DNA from: Kitasatospora kifunensis
GTDB taxonomy: Bacteria > Actinomycetota > Actinomycetes > Streptomycetales > Streptomycetaceae
Length of the DNA: 64,000 bases
Assembly: GCF_014203855.1 (NCBI RefSeq)
Contig: NZ_JACHJV010000001.1
Coordinates: forward strand, 4,898,001 to 4,962,000
Direction: 5' to 3'
In this document: piece by piece, positions 16,308 through 25,189 of the stretch
How the letters are laid out: each line of letters starts with the position of its first letter
Position numbering within the stretch: position 1 is the first letter of the stretch
The notes under the pieces: generated by a model
What the model was told of the DNA's origin: nothing
Database searches by the model: none
Seen by the model: the letters and a program-made list of their open reading frames with translations, nothing else
Program-made: the position numbers and the translations under genes

Positions 16308-18839
16308 ATGACTGGTGAGCTGACTCTGCTGGGTGTGCGCCACCACGGACCGGGTTCGGCCCGCGCGGTGGGCGCGGCCCTGAACGAACTGCGGCCCGAC
16401 GTGGTGCTGATCGAAGGACCGCCGGAGGCGGACCCGATCATCGCCCTGGCGGCGGAGAAGGAGATGGTGCCGCCGGTCGCGCTGCTCGCGCACGCGGTCG
16501 AGGACCCGGCCCGCGCCGCCTTCTGGCCCTTCGCCGCCTTCTCGCCCGAGTGGGTCGCGATCCAGCACGCGCTGGCGGCCGAGGTGCCGGTCCGGTTCAT
16601 CGACCTGCCGGCCGGCAGCTCCTTCGCCTTGCAGGTATCTGATGAGACGTCAGGCCGTCATGAAGAGGCCTCGGTCGACCCGATCGCCGAGCTCGCCGCA
16701 GCCGCCGGGAACGGGGACCCGGAGGCTTGGTGGGAGGACGTGGTGGAGCACCGCCACCCGGGCGCCGACCCGCTGGCGCCGTTCGCGGCGGTGGCGGCGG
16801 CGATGGCCGAGCTGCGTGACCCGCCGGTCGGCACCCCGGGTTCGCCCGGGGTGCGGCCCGGTGGGCCCCTGGAGGGGCCCACCGCCCGCCGCTGCGCTCG
16901 CCTTGCCGGGCGGCGTGATGAGCTGCGCGAGGCGTACATGCGCCAGCAGATCCGCGCCGCCCGGCGGGCCGGGCACCGCCGGATCGCCGTGGTCTGCGGC
17001 GCCTGGCACGTTCCGGCGCTCGCCGCGCTGCCCGCGGCGAGCGCCGACCGGGCGCTGCTGGCCGGCCTGCCGAAGAAGCTGAAGACCGAGATCACCTGGG
17101 TGCCCTGGACCCACCGTCGGCTTGCCCAGCGCACCGGCTACGGCGCCGGTATCGAGTCACCCGGCTGGTACCAGCACCTGTTCGAGAACCCCGAGCCCGC
17201 GGGCACCGGCATGGCCCGCTGGCTCACCCGGGCCGCCGAGCTGCTGCGTGCGCAGGACCACCCGGTCTCCTCGGCGCACGTCATCGAGTCGGTCCGGCTC
17301 GCCGAGACGCTGGCCGCGATGCGCGGCCGCCCGGCGGCCGGGCTGGCCGAGGCGCTGGACGCGGTGCGCTCGGTGATGTGCGACGGCTCGGAGGTGGCGC
17401 TCGCCCTGGTCCGCGAGCGGCTGGTGGTCGGCGAGGCGCTCGGCCAGGTGCCGGCCGCCACGCCCACCGTGCCGCTGCAGCGCGACCTGACCCGACTGCA
17501 GCGCACCCTGCGGCTCAAGCCGGAGGCCGCCGCGCGCGAACTCACCCTGGACCTGCGCAAGGAGCTGGACACGGGCCGCTCACTGCTGCTGCACCGGTTG
17601 CGGTTGCTCGGCATCGGCTGGGGCACCGAGATCCGCTCCGCCGTCAACTCCACCGGCACCTTCCGGGAGAGCTGGCGGCTCTGCTTCGAACCGGAGTTCG
17701 CGGTGCGGGTGGTCGAGGCCGCGCAGTGGGGCACCACCGTCGAGCAGGCCGCCGCCGCCAAGGTGGCGGCCTCGGCCGGCCGGGCCGCGGACCTGCCCGA
17801 ACTCACCGCGCTGGCCGAGCAGTGCCTGGTGGCCCAACTGCCCGCCGCGCTGCCCCCCGTGATGCGCGAGCTGGCCGACCGGGCCGCGCTGCAACCCGAC
17901 GCGGCCCAACTCGCCGAAGCGTTGCCGGCGTTGGTCCGGGCGCTGCGCTACGGCGATGTCCGCGGCACCGACAGCGACGCGTTGGACGGCGTCGCGCGTG
18001 GGCTGGCCGAGCGGATCTGCGTCGGCCTGCCGCCCGCCTGCGTCGGGCTGGACGCCGAGGGCGCCGCCGCGATGCGGGCCCGACTGGACGCCGTGCACGG
18101 CGCGATCGGCCTGCTGGGCCGGCGGGCCGACGCACCCTCGGCCGCCAACTCGACGCAGCCGAGCACTGCTGCCTCCGCCCCTGCCAACACCCTTGCCTCC
18201 GCAGACGCCCTTACCTCCGCCGACGGGCTCGCCGAGCGGTGGGCCGCCGCCCTCGGTGCGCTCGCCCGGCGCGAACCGCTCGCCCGTGGGGCGGGCGGGT
18301 CCGGTGGCGCGGGCACCGGCGTCCCCGGTCTGCTGCGCGGCCGGGCCGTGCGGCTGCTGCTGGACGAGGGCCGACTCGACGCCGCCGAGGCCGCCCGCCG
18401 GCTGCGCCTGGTGCTCTCCGCCGCGAGCGCGCCCACGGATGCGGCCGGCTGGATCGAGGGCTTCCTGTCCGGCGGCGGCGCCCTGCTGCTGCACGACCCG
18501 CAGCTGCTCGCGCTGCTGGACGGCTGGTTGACCGAGGTCCCGGCCGACACCTTCACCGACCTGCTGCCGCTGCTGCGGCGCACCTTCGCCACCCTGGAGG
18601 CGGGGGTGCGGCAGACCGTGGGCTCGCGGGTCGCCACCGGTCGGCTCGACGGCGGCCCGGTCGGCCCGGTGGCCTCGGCCGGTGCGGGTGAGGAGCTCCT
18701 GGACCAGGCCCGGGCGGACGCGGCGCTGCCCACCGTGCTGCGCCTGCTCGGTCGCGGCCCCTCGCCGCAGCCGCCGTCAGCCGGAGCCGGAGCCGGTGCG
18801 TGGATCCCCCGTCAGTCGGACCGAAGGAGCGCGGCGTGA
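16308..18839 (+). CDS. DUF5682 family protein of the MoxR-VWA module
   Basis: Large soluble protein of 843 residues, recognised as DUF5682 by its start and context. Conserved-looking motifs are 'GVRHHGPGSA' (9-18), 'VLIEGPPEAD' (about 34-43) and 'CGAWHVPAL' (about 230-238). This spacing of His, Glu and Gly-x-x-His resembles the TraB/TIKI/erythromycin-esterase superfamily, so a metal-dependent hydrolase-like domain is possible but unproven. The remaining 500 residues are helical, with an Ala/Ser/Thr-rich linker near 610-650. ATG 16308 has a GGGGGAG ribosome site; the frame is open back to a TTG at 16173 through an 18-bp repeat, so an extended form is conceivable. The stop overlaps the VWA start by 4 bp. 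It may correspond to YehM of E. coli. Confidence 0.8.
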   Translation: MTGELTLLGVRHHGPGSARAVGAALNELRPDVVLIEGPPEADPIIALAAEKEMVPPVALLAHAVEDPARAAFWPFAAFSPEWVAIQHALAAEVPVRFIDLPAGSSFALQVSDETSGRHEEASVDPIAELAAAAGNGDPEAWWEDVVEHRHPGADPLAPFAAVAAAMAELRDPPVGTPGSPGVRPGGPLEGPTARRCARLAGRRDELREAYMRQQIRAARRAGHRRIAVVCGAWHVPALAALPAASADRALLAGLPKKLKTEITWVPWTHRRLAQRTGYGAGIESPGWYQHLFENPEPAGTGMARWLTRAAELLRAQDHPVSSAHVIESVRLAETLAAMRGRPAAGLAEALDAVRSVMCDGSEVALALVRERLVVGEALGQVPAATPTVPLQRDLTRLQRTLRLKPEAAARELTLDLRKELDTGRSLLLHRLRLLGIGWGTEIRSAVNSTGTFRESWRLCFEPEFAVRVVEAAQWGTTVEQAAAAKVAASAGRAADLPELTALAEQCLVAQLPAALPPVMRELADRAALQPDAAQLAEALPALVRALRYGDVRGTDSDALDGVARGLAERICVGLPPACVGLDAEGAAAMRARLDAVHGAIGLLGRRADAPSAANSTQPSTAASAPANTLASADALTSADGLAERWAAALGALARREPLARGAGGSGGAGTGVPGLLRGRAVRLLLDEGRLDAAEAARRLRLVLSAASAPTDAAGWIEGFLSGGGALLLHDPQLLALLDGWLTEVPADTFTDLLPLLRRTFATLEAGVRQTVGSRVATGRLDGGPVGPVASAGAGEELLDQARADAALPTVLRLLGRGPSPQPPSAGAGAGAWIPRQSDRRSAA

Positions 18840-20020
18840 CGACCACCGACATCACCAACCCCGACCAGCAGGCTCCCGACCAGGAGCGCCTGCGCCGCTG
18901 GCGCCTGGTGCTCGGCGGTGAAGCGGAGGGCACGGGCTGCCGCCTGACCGGTCGCGACGCCGAGATCGATCGGGTGCTCGCCGCCCTCTACCGCGGCGCG
19001 CCGGACCAGGCGCAGACCTCCCGTGGCCAGGCCCGCTCGGCGGGACTGGGTGGCAGCGCCCCGCAGGTGGCCCGCTGGCTGGGCGACATCCGCAGCTACT
19101 TCCCGACCTCGGTGGTCCAGCTGATGCAGCAGGACGCGATCTCCCGCCTGGGCCTTGACCGGCTGCTGCTCGAACCGGAGATGCTGGCCGCCGTCGAGCC
19201 GGATGTGCACCTGGTCGGCACGCTGCTCTCACTCAAGCACGCGCTGCCCGAGACCACCCGGGAGACCGCCCGCCTGGTGGTCGGCCGAGTGGTCGCCGAA
19301 CTGGAGCGCCGCCTGGCCGACCGGACCAGGGCCACCCTGGGCGGCGCGCTGGATCGCAGCGCCCGGGTCAACCGCCCGCGCCACCGCGACATCGACTGGG
19401 ACCGCACCATCCGGGCGAATCTGAAGAACTACCTCCCCGAGCAGCGCACGGTGATCCCCGAGCGCCTGGTCGGCTACGCCCGCGCGCAGCGGGCGGTGAA
19501 GAAGGAGGTGATCCTCTGCGTCGACCAGTCGGGCTCGATGGCCCCGTCCGTGGTGCACAGCGCGGTCTTCGGCGCGGTGCTGTCCTCGATGCGCACGCTG
19601 GACACCCGGCTGGTGGTCTTCGATACCTCGGTGGTCGACCTGACCGAACAACTGACCGATCCGGTGGACGTCCTGTTCGCCACTCAGCTCGGTGGTGGCA
19701 CCGACATCAACCGGGCGCTGGCCTACTGCCAGTCGAAGATCACTCGTCCGGCTGACACCGTGGTCGTCCTGATCAGTGATCTCTACGAGGGCGGCATCCG
19801 GGATCAGATGCTGCGTCGGGTGGCCGCGATGAAGGCCGCCGGGGTGCAGTTCGTTGCGCTGCTCGCGCTCAGTGACGAGGGCGCCCCCGCCTACGACCAC
19901 GCGCACGCCGCCGCGTTGGCCGCGCTCGGCGTCCCGGCCTTCGCCTGCACGCCCGACGCCTTCCCGGACATCATGGCCGCGGCCCTGGAGCGACGCCCGC
20001 TGCCACTGCCAGGGAGCTAA
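18836..20020 (+). CDS. VWA domain protein (CoxE/YehP-like)
   Basis: Protein of 394 residues with a C-terminal von Willebrand A domain and an intact metal-ion site: 'DQSGS' (Asp230, Ser232, Ser234), 'GGGTD' (286-290) and 'LISDLYEGG'. The N-terminal 200 residues are helical and resemble the CoxE-type extension found in VWA partners of MoxR ATPases. GTG 18836 overlaps the DUF5682 stop (GTGA) and has AAGGAG upstream, so the three plus-strand genes form one unit. The VWA protein likely bridges the ATPase and its target; the target is unknown. Reading from 18800 would lie inside the upstream gene and was rejected. Confidence 0.9.
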   Translation: MTTTDITNPDQQAPDQERLRRWRLVLGGEAEGTGCRLTGRDAEIDRVLAALYRGAPDQAQTSRGQARSAGLGGSAPQVARWLGDIRSYFPTSVVQLMQQDAISRLGLDRLLLEPEMLAAVEPDVHLVGTLLSLKHALPETTRETARLVVGRVVAELERRLADRTRATLGGALDRSARVNRPRHRDIDWDRTIRANLKNYLPEQRTVIPERLVGYARAQRAVKKEVILCVDQSGSMAPSVVHSAVFGAVLSSMRTLDTRLVVFDTSVVDLTEQLTDPVDVLFATQLGGGTDINRALAYCQSKITRPADTVVVLISDLYEGGIRDQMLRRVAAMKAAGVQFVALLALSDEGAPAYDHAHAAALAALGVPAFACTPDAFPDIMAAALERRPLPLPGS

Positions 20021-20322
20021 GTGCGCTTGGCGACGCGGGTGAACCACGAGGTGATCGGCGGGCGCTCGGCACCCGGGCGCGCACCCGTTGTGACGGTTCT
20101 CACCTCGGCCGGGCCGCTCCCGAGCGAATGCCGCCGTCCCGGCGGGGATACCCTGCCAGACGGACGTGACGCGCGTGTTGATTGACGTGTGCGCCCGAGA
20201 CCGCGTGGGCCGCAAGGCCGCAACTCTGCGTACCCGCACGGCCCCGACGACCCGCAGCGAAGATCCTGCCGTGGCACGCTCGTAGAGACACAATCCGCGA
20301 CCACGAACAAGGACGAACACAC
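20021..20322. other. Intergenic region before sucC, 302 bp
   Basis: Presumably holds the sucCD promoter and a long leader. TACCCT at 20149-20154 and TAGAGA near 20284 fit TAnnnT-like boxes only loosely, and no paired -35 is convincing. No terminator hairpin is obvious after the VWA gene. No gene or RNA is recognisable. Confidence 0.35.
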
Positions 20323-21498
20323 GTGGACCTGTTCGAGTACCAGGCGAGGGACCTCTTCGCCAAGCACGGCGTACCCGTGCTTGACGGTGATGTCATCGAG
20401 AACGCTGAGGACGCTCGCGCGATCGCCGAGCGCTTCGGCGGACGCGCCGTCGTCAAGGCTCAGGTGAAGGTCGGTGGCCGTGGCAAGGCCGGTGGCGTCA
20501 AGCTCGCCGCCGACCCCGCCGACGCCGTCGCCAAGGCCGAGGCGATCCTCGGTATGGACATCAAGGGTCACACCGTTCACAAGGTGATGCTGGCCCAGAC
20601 CGCGGACATCAAGGAGGAGTACTACGTCTCCTTCCTGCTGGACCGCGCCAACCGCACCTTCCTGGCCATGGCCAGCAAGGAGGGCGGCGTGGAGATCGAG
20701 GTCGTCGCCGAGGAGAACCCCGAGGCGCTGGCCAAGATCGCCGTCGACGCGAACGAGGGCTGCACCGCCGAGAAGGCCGCCGAGATCGTCGCCGCCGCGA
20801 AGTTCCCGGCCGAGATCGCCGACCAGGTGGTCGTGGTCCTGCAGAAGCTGTGGGACGTCTTCATCAAGGAAGACGCGCTGCTGGTCGAGGTCAACCCGCT
20901 GGTCCTGACCGGCGAGGGCAAGGTCGTCGCGCTCGACGGCAAGGTCTCCCTCGACGAGAACGCCGACTTCCGCCAGCCGGAGCACGAGGCGCTGGTCGAC
21001 CACGCGGCGGCCAACCCGCTGGAGGCCGCCGCCAAGGCCAAGAACCTCAACTACGTCAAGCTCGACGGTGAGGTCGGCATCATCGGCAACGGCGCGGGTC
21101 TCGTCATGAGCACCCTGGACGTCGTCGCCTACGCCGGTGAGAACCACGGTGGCGTCAAGCCCGCCAACTTCCTCGACATCGGTGGCGGTGCCTCCGCCGA
21201 GGTGATGGCGAACGGCCTGGAGATCATCCTGGGCGACGCCGACGTCAAGTCGGTCTTCGTCAACGTCTTCGGTGGCATCACCGCGTGTGACGCGGTCGCC
21301 AACGGCATCGTGCAGGCGCTGGCCCTGCTGGAGAGCAAGGGCGAGGCGGTCACCAAGCCGCTGGTCGTGCGTCTCGACGGCAACAACGCCGAGCTGGGTC
21401 GCAAGATCCTCACCGACGCCAACCACCCGCTGGTTGAGCAGGTGGACACCATGGACGGCGCCGCTGACCGCGCCGCCGAGCTGGCCAACGCGAAGTAA
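20323..21498 (+). CDS. sucC: Succinyl-CoA synthetase beta subunit
   Basis: ADP- or GDP-forming succinate-CoA ligase beta chain, 391 residues, catalysing the substrate-level phosphorylation step of the TCA cycle with SucD. The N-terminal ATP-grasp domain begins 'MDLFEYQARDLFAKHGVPV' and carries 'VKAQVKVGGRGKAGGVK'. The C-terminal CoA-ligase domain shows 'GIIGNGAGLVMSTLD' and 'ANFLDIGGGAS'. GTG 20323 has AAGGA at 20309-20313. It is 17 bp upstream of sucD, forming the usual two-gene operon. Confidence 0.97.
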   Translation: MDLFEYQARDLFAKHGVPVLDGDVIENAEDARAIAERFGGRAVVKAQVKVGGRGKAGGVKLAADPADAVAKAEAILGMDIKGHTVHKVMLAQTADIKEEYYVSFLLDRANRTFLAMASKEGGVEIEVVAEENPEALAKIAVDANEGCTAEKAAEIVAAAKFPAEIADQVVVVLQKLWDVFIKEDALLVEVNPLVLTGEGKVVALDGKVSLDENADFRQPEHEALVDHAAANPLEAAAKAKNLNYVKLDGEVGIIGNGAGLVMSTLDVVAYAGENHGGVKPANFLDIGGGASAEVMANGLEIILGDADVKSVFVNVFGGITACDAVANGIVQALALLESKGEAVTKPLVVRLDGNNAELGRKILTDANHPLVEQVDTMDGAADRAAELANAK

Positions 21499-21515
21499 GG
21501 AAGGGGACTCTCACC

Positions 21516-22397
21516 ATGGCTATCTTCCTTACCGAGGACAGCAAGGTCATCGTTCAGGGCATGACCGGCTCCGAGGGCATGAAGCACACCCGCCGCATGC
21601 TGGCCTCGGGCACCAAGATCGTCGGCGGCGTGAACCCGCGCAAGGCCGGCACCACGGTTGACGTCGACGGCACCGAGGTGCCCGTCTTCGGCTCCGTCGC
21701 CGAGGCCATCAAGGCCACCGGCGCGGACGTCAGCGTCATCTTCGTGCCGCCGGCCTTCACCAAGAGCGCCGTCGTCGAGGCGATCGACGCCGAGATCCCG
21801 CTCGCGGTCGTCATCACCGAGGGCGTCCCGGTGCACGACAGCGCCTCGTTCTGGGCCTACGCCGGCGAGAAGGGCAACAAGACCCAGATCATCGGCCCGA
21901 ACTGCCCCGGTCTGATCTCCCCCGGGAAGTCGAACGCGGGCATCATCCCGGCCGACATCACCAAGGCCGGCAAGATCGGCCTGGTCTCCAAGTCGGGCAC
22001 GCTGACCTACCAGCTCATGTACGAGCTGCGGGACATCGGCTTCTCCTCGGCCGTCGGCATCGGTGGCGACCCGGTCATCGGCACCACCCACATCGACGCG
22101 CTGCGCGCGTTCGAGGCCGACCCGGAGACCGAGATCATCGTGATGATCGGTGAGATCGGTGGCGACGCCGAGGAGCGCGCCGCGGCCTTCATCAAGGAGA
22201 ACGTGACCAAGCCGGTCGTCGGCTACGTCGCGGGCTTCACCGCCCCGGAGGGCAAGACCATGGGCCACGCCGGCGCCATCGTCTCGGGCTCCTCGGGCAC
22301 CGCCCAGGCGAAGAAGGAGGCCCTCGAGGCCGCCGGTGTCAAGGTCGGCAAGACGCCGTCCGAGACCGCCCGCCTGGCCCGCGAGCTGATCGGCTGA
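21516..22397 (+). CDS. sucD: Succinyl-CoA synthetase alpha subunit
   Basis: Alpha subunit of succinyl-CoA ligase, 293 residues. It binds CoA through the N-terminal Rossmann domain ('QGMTGSEGMKHTRRML') and carries the phosphorylated active-site His251 in 'MGHAGAIVSG'. 'GPNCPGLISPG' and 'GIGGDPVIGT' are family signatures. An AAGGAAGGGG ribosome site precedes ATG 21516. A strong intrinsic terminator follows 22 bp after the stop, ending the sucCD operon. Confidence 0.97.
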   Translation: MAIFLTEDSKVIVQGMTGSEGMKHTRRMLASGTKIVGGVNPRKAGTTVDVDGTEVPVFGSVAEAIKATGADVSVIFVPPAFTKSAVVEAIDAEIPLAVVITEGVPVHDSASFWAYAGEKGNKTQIIGPNCPGLISPGKSNAGIIPADITKAGKIGLVSKSGTLTYQLMYELRDIGFSSAVGIGGDPVIGTTHIDALRAFEADPETEIIVMIGEIGGDAEERAAAFIKENVTKPVVGYVAGFTAPEGKTMGHAGAIVSGSSGTAQAKKEALEAAGVKVGKTPSETARLARELIG

Positions 22398-22419
22398 TCT
22401 CCGCCGACCTGGCCTGCCG

Positions 22420-22455
22420 CCGCACCCCGGACCGGATCACCGGTCCGGGGTGCGG
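22420..22455 (+). terminator. Intrinsic terminator of sucCD
   Basis: A perfect 16-bp stem (22420-22435 with 22440-22455), ATCA loop, followed by CGTTTT. It also faces the end of the convergent sigma-like gene. Confidence 0.9.
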
Positions 22456-22471
22456 CGTTTTGTGCGGGCCC

Positions 22472-23434
22472 CTACTGGCGGACCCTTTCGGCCGCCGCGC
22501 TCAGCCCCGGCCTTGCGCCCACCCTCGGCAGCTCGTCCTCGGCACACCAGACGCTGCGCATGCCGGCGGAGTGGGCCATGGCGGCCGGGCCCGCACTGCC
22601 GTTGCGGCTGCCGGTGCAGAGCGGCGCCGGCGCGGCGGGCCGGTGGAAGTACGCCGAGGGACCGTGGCCGTTGAGCGTTCCGGTGATGGCCCCCGCGGTG
22701 CCCAGCACCAGCAGCCCGGCGGCCATGGGCATCGCCGCGGCCCGCAGTCGGGCCCCGGCCCGCAGTGCCCAGGTCACCTGCCGGCCCGACTCCCGGGGTG
22801 GGCAGTGGCGCACGGCCAGCTGGTAGAGCAGCCCGCCCAGCCGCTCGCCGAAGCCGGCGGCCAGCGGATCGGCGCCCAGCAGGGTGGGCAGCGCGCGGGC
22901 CAGCTCCAGGTGGGCGGCCTGCAGCCGACGGATGACGGCGGCGGCGCTCGCTTCGACCTCCAGGGCGATCGCGGCGGGTGCCAGGCCCAGCGCGTCGTGC
23001 AGCACCAGCACCTGGCGGCGGGCCCGGGTCAGCCCGCGCAGCGCGGCGAGCAGCTCCGCGTCTGTTTTTGACGAAGCATCAACTTCACTTGATTTCACGG
23101 TTGTTGACTGCGCGGGCAGTCGCGGGTGGTGGGGCTGTCGCGGGTGGCTCGGGTGCCAGGGGGTGAGCGCATGGGTGAAGGCGCGGGTCCGCAGCCAGCG
23201 CGCGGGGTCGGGGTCGGTGGCCACCTCGTCCCAGCGGTTCCAGGCAGCGCTGAAGGCCCGCCGGACGGCGTGTTCGGCGAGGCGACGGCGACCGCCGGTG
23301 AGGAGGTAGGTCTGTTGGAGGAGTTCGTCAAACGCTCGTCCGTACAACTCCTGGTAGCTGGAGCGGTCGGGGGGCGGGGCCGGCTCGAAGGTGGGAGCGG
23401 CTACGGATTCGGCTGATTCAGGAAACTGACGCAC
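22472..23434 (-). CDS. ECF sigma-like protein with C-terminal membrane anchor
   Basis: Protein of about 320 residues. The N-terminal half resembles sigma region 2 of the SigE/ECF type ('YGRAFDELLQQTYLLTG', 'RRAFSAAWNRWDEV'), followed by a Ser/Lys-rich linker and a region 4-like helix-turn-helix ('LRGLTRARRQVLVLHDAL', 'EVEASAAAVIRRLQAA'). A transmembrane helix ('AAAMPMAAGLLVLGTAG') and a short Cys-containing outer domain follow. Linking a sigma-like module to the membrane suggests a signal-responsive regulator or a non-transcribing derivative. GTG 23434 (MRQFPESAES) is preferred although no ribosome site is visible; GTG 23476 is an alternative. The linker is encoded by an unusually AT-rich patch (23061-23110). 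Confidence 0.7.
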   Translation of the reverse strand: MRQFPESAESVAAPTFEPAPPPDRSSYQELYGRAFDELLQQTYLLTGGRRRLAEHAVRRAFSAAWNRWDEVATDPDPARWLRTRAFTHALTPWHPSHPRQPHHPRLPAQSTTVKSSEVDASSKTDAELLAALRGLTRARRQVLVLHDALGLAPAAIALEVEASAAAVIRRLQAAHLELARALPTLLGADPLAAGFGERLGGLLYQLAVRHCPPRESGRQVTWALRAGARLRAAAMPMAAGLLVLGTAGAITGTLNGHGPSAYFHRPAAPAPLCTGSRNGSAGPAAMAHSAGMRSVWCAEDELPRVGARPGLSAAAERVRQ

Positions 23435-23502
23435 AATCAGATAATCCGGGACACGGCGAGCGGGCGCCGCTTGCACGGGGCAGGACGGGTGACGGCGTCA
23501 CC

Positions 23503-25182
23503 ATGAGGCACATGACGCAGCACCTGATGGATCGTCGGATCCCGCGCGGTGCCGGCTCGCTCGACTCGGGCCCGGTCCTGGTGGGAGCCACCGCGGCGCT
23601 GCTCGGACTCGCCGTCACCGGCATGCCCGTGCTGGTCCTGTGGGTCCTGACCGCCACCGGGCACGAGAGCGCCGGCGACGCCGCCCACCTGGTCGGGGCT
23701 CTCTGGCTGCTCGGCCACGGCGGGCCGCTGACCAGGGGCCGCGGCGCGGCCCCGCTCTCGCTCACCCCGCTGCTGCTCACCCTGCTGAACGTGCTGCTGG
23801 TGCGCTGCGCCGCCGCCCGCGCGGCCGCGGCCGTCCAGCCACGGACCGGCTCCGTCCCGGCCCTGGCCTGCGCCGGGTACCTGCTGGTCGCACTCCCGGT
23901 GGCGCTGGCCTGCGCGGGCAAGGGCGTCGGCCTGCGCGCCGAGCCGCTGCCCGACCTGCTGGCGGTGGCACTGCTCGGCTACACCGGCGCCGCGCTCGGC
24001 ACCTGGAGCGGGGAGCGCTCGCACGCGCTGCGGCCCGCAGGCGGCTGGGCGCACCGGTGCGGCGCCTGGGTGACGGCAGCCGAGCGGCGACTGCCGCCCG
24101 GCTGCCCGGCCGCCGTGCGGGGCGCGGTGGCGGCCGGACTGCTGACCCTGCTCGCGGGTGGCGCGGCGCTCTTCGGCATGGCGGTGCTGCTGCGCATGGA
24201 CACCACCGACCCCACCGTGCGCGCACTGACCGGCGGCAGCGTGCCGGCCGCGCTGGGTCTGCTGCTGACCTGCCTGCTGCTGGTGCCCAACGCCGTGCTC
24301 TGGGCCGGCGCCTACGCGTTGGGCCCGGGCTTCCTGCTGGGGACCGACACGGTGGTGGCGCCCGGGCGGGTGCAGCACGGCGCGCTGCCCGAATTCCCGC
24401 TGCTGGCGCTGGCACCCGGCACGGCCTCGGGGTGGCAGTTGCTCGTGCTGGCGGTCCCGGTGCTGGCCGGGGCGGCGGCCGCCGGGCTGCTGGGACGGGC
24501 CGCGGGCTGGGGCGGGGGGAGGGGCGCGGGGGCAGAGGCCAGCGCTGGGACCGACGGTGCGGCGGCTGACCGTGCGGAGCCGGCACAGCCGTGGCGACCG
24601 CTCGCCACCGCGCTGGCCGCGCTGGCGACCGCCCCGCTGGTCGGCGCGCTGGTGGCGCTGGCCGGCTGGCTGGCCGGGGGTGCGGTCGGGGGTGGTCGGA
24701 TGGCGCGGTTGGGGCCCTCGTTCGCCTGTGGCGCGGTCGCCGCCGGGTGGTTCGCGGTGCTGGTGCTGCCCGGCGCACTCGCTGTGCGGTGGTGGCTGCT
24801 GCGTCGGGCGAGGCCCGCGGGGCAGGCGGAGTGGGACCTGGACGACCTGGACGAACTGGACGGCCTGGCGGATCTGGGCCCGGGCCTGGCTGGTTGGACG
24901 TCGGCCGGCTCGGCCTCGGGCGGACCGCGCCTGGACGGTCAGCGGCTGGGTGGTCCGCGTCTGGACGGTCCGCGCCTGGACGGTCCGTACCTGAGCGGTC
25001 TGGGCCTGGACGGTCCGTACCTGGGTGCTCTGGGCCTGGACGACCCGGACCCCGACGGCCCGGCCCTGGGCGAGGTGCGGCCCCGGCCCGGGCTCGCCGT
25101 TCGGTGGGCGGCACTCGGGCGCTTGGGGTCCGGGAGCTGGCGCCCGCGTTCGGGCCGGGGCCGAGATCAGGACTCGGGGTGA
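23503..25182 (+). CDS. DUF6350 multi-pass membrane protein
   Basis: Membrane protein of 559 residues with about nine or ten hydrophobic helices, matching the actinobacterial DUF6350 family (annotated in some genomes as a PerM-type cell-division protein) by its N-terminal helices and by its position before purN-purH. Typical segments are 'AAHLVGALWLLGHGGPL' and 'LSLTPLLLTLLNVLLVRCA'. The last 120 residues are cytoplasmic, with an Asp/Leu stretch ('DLDDLDELDGLADL') and then near-repeats of x-L-D-G-P encoded by 15-bp units. ATG 23503 or ATG 23512 is the start; neither has a clear ribosome site. It is divergent from the sigma-like gene. Function is unknown. Confidence 0.78.
   Translation: MRHMTQHLMDRRIPRGAGSLDSGPVLVGATAALLGLAVTGMPVLVLWVLTATGHESAGDAAHLVGALWLLGHGGPLTRGRGAAPLSLTPLLLTLLNVLLVRCAAARAAAAVQPRTGSVPALACAGYLLVALPVALACAGKGVGLRAEPLPDLLAVALLGYTGAALGTWSGERSHALRPAGGWAHRCGAWVTAAERRLPPGCPAAVRGAVAAGLLTLLAGGAALFGMAVLLRMDTTDPTVRALTGGSVPAALGLLLTCLLLVPNAVLWAGAYALGPGFLLGTDTVVAPGRVQHGALPEFPLLALAPGTASGWQLLVLAVPVLAGAAAAGLLGRAAGWGGGRGAGAEASAGTDGAAADRAEPAQPWRPLATALAALATAPLVGALVALAGWLAGGAVGGGRMARLGPSFACGAVAAGWFAVLVLPGALAVRWWLLRRARPAGQAEWDLDDLDELDGLADLGPGLAGWTSAGSASGGPRLDGQRLGGPRLDGPRLDGPYLSGLGLDGPYLGALGLDDPDPDGPALGEVRPRPGLAVRWAALGRLGSGSWRPRSGRGRDQDSG
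24925..25050 (+). repeat. Degenerate 15-bp coding repeats in DUF6350 tail
   Basis: Copies close to GGTCCGCGCCTGGAC recur from about 24930 to 25050, encoding G-P-R-L-D and variants such as G-P-Y-L-x and G-L-G-L-D. The first part is in perfect 15-bp register; later copies are spaced unevenly. Confidence 0.7.
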
Positions 25183-25189
25183 GACGGTG

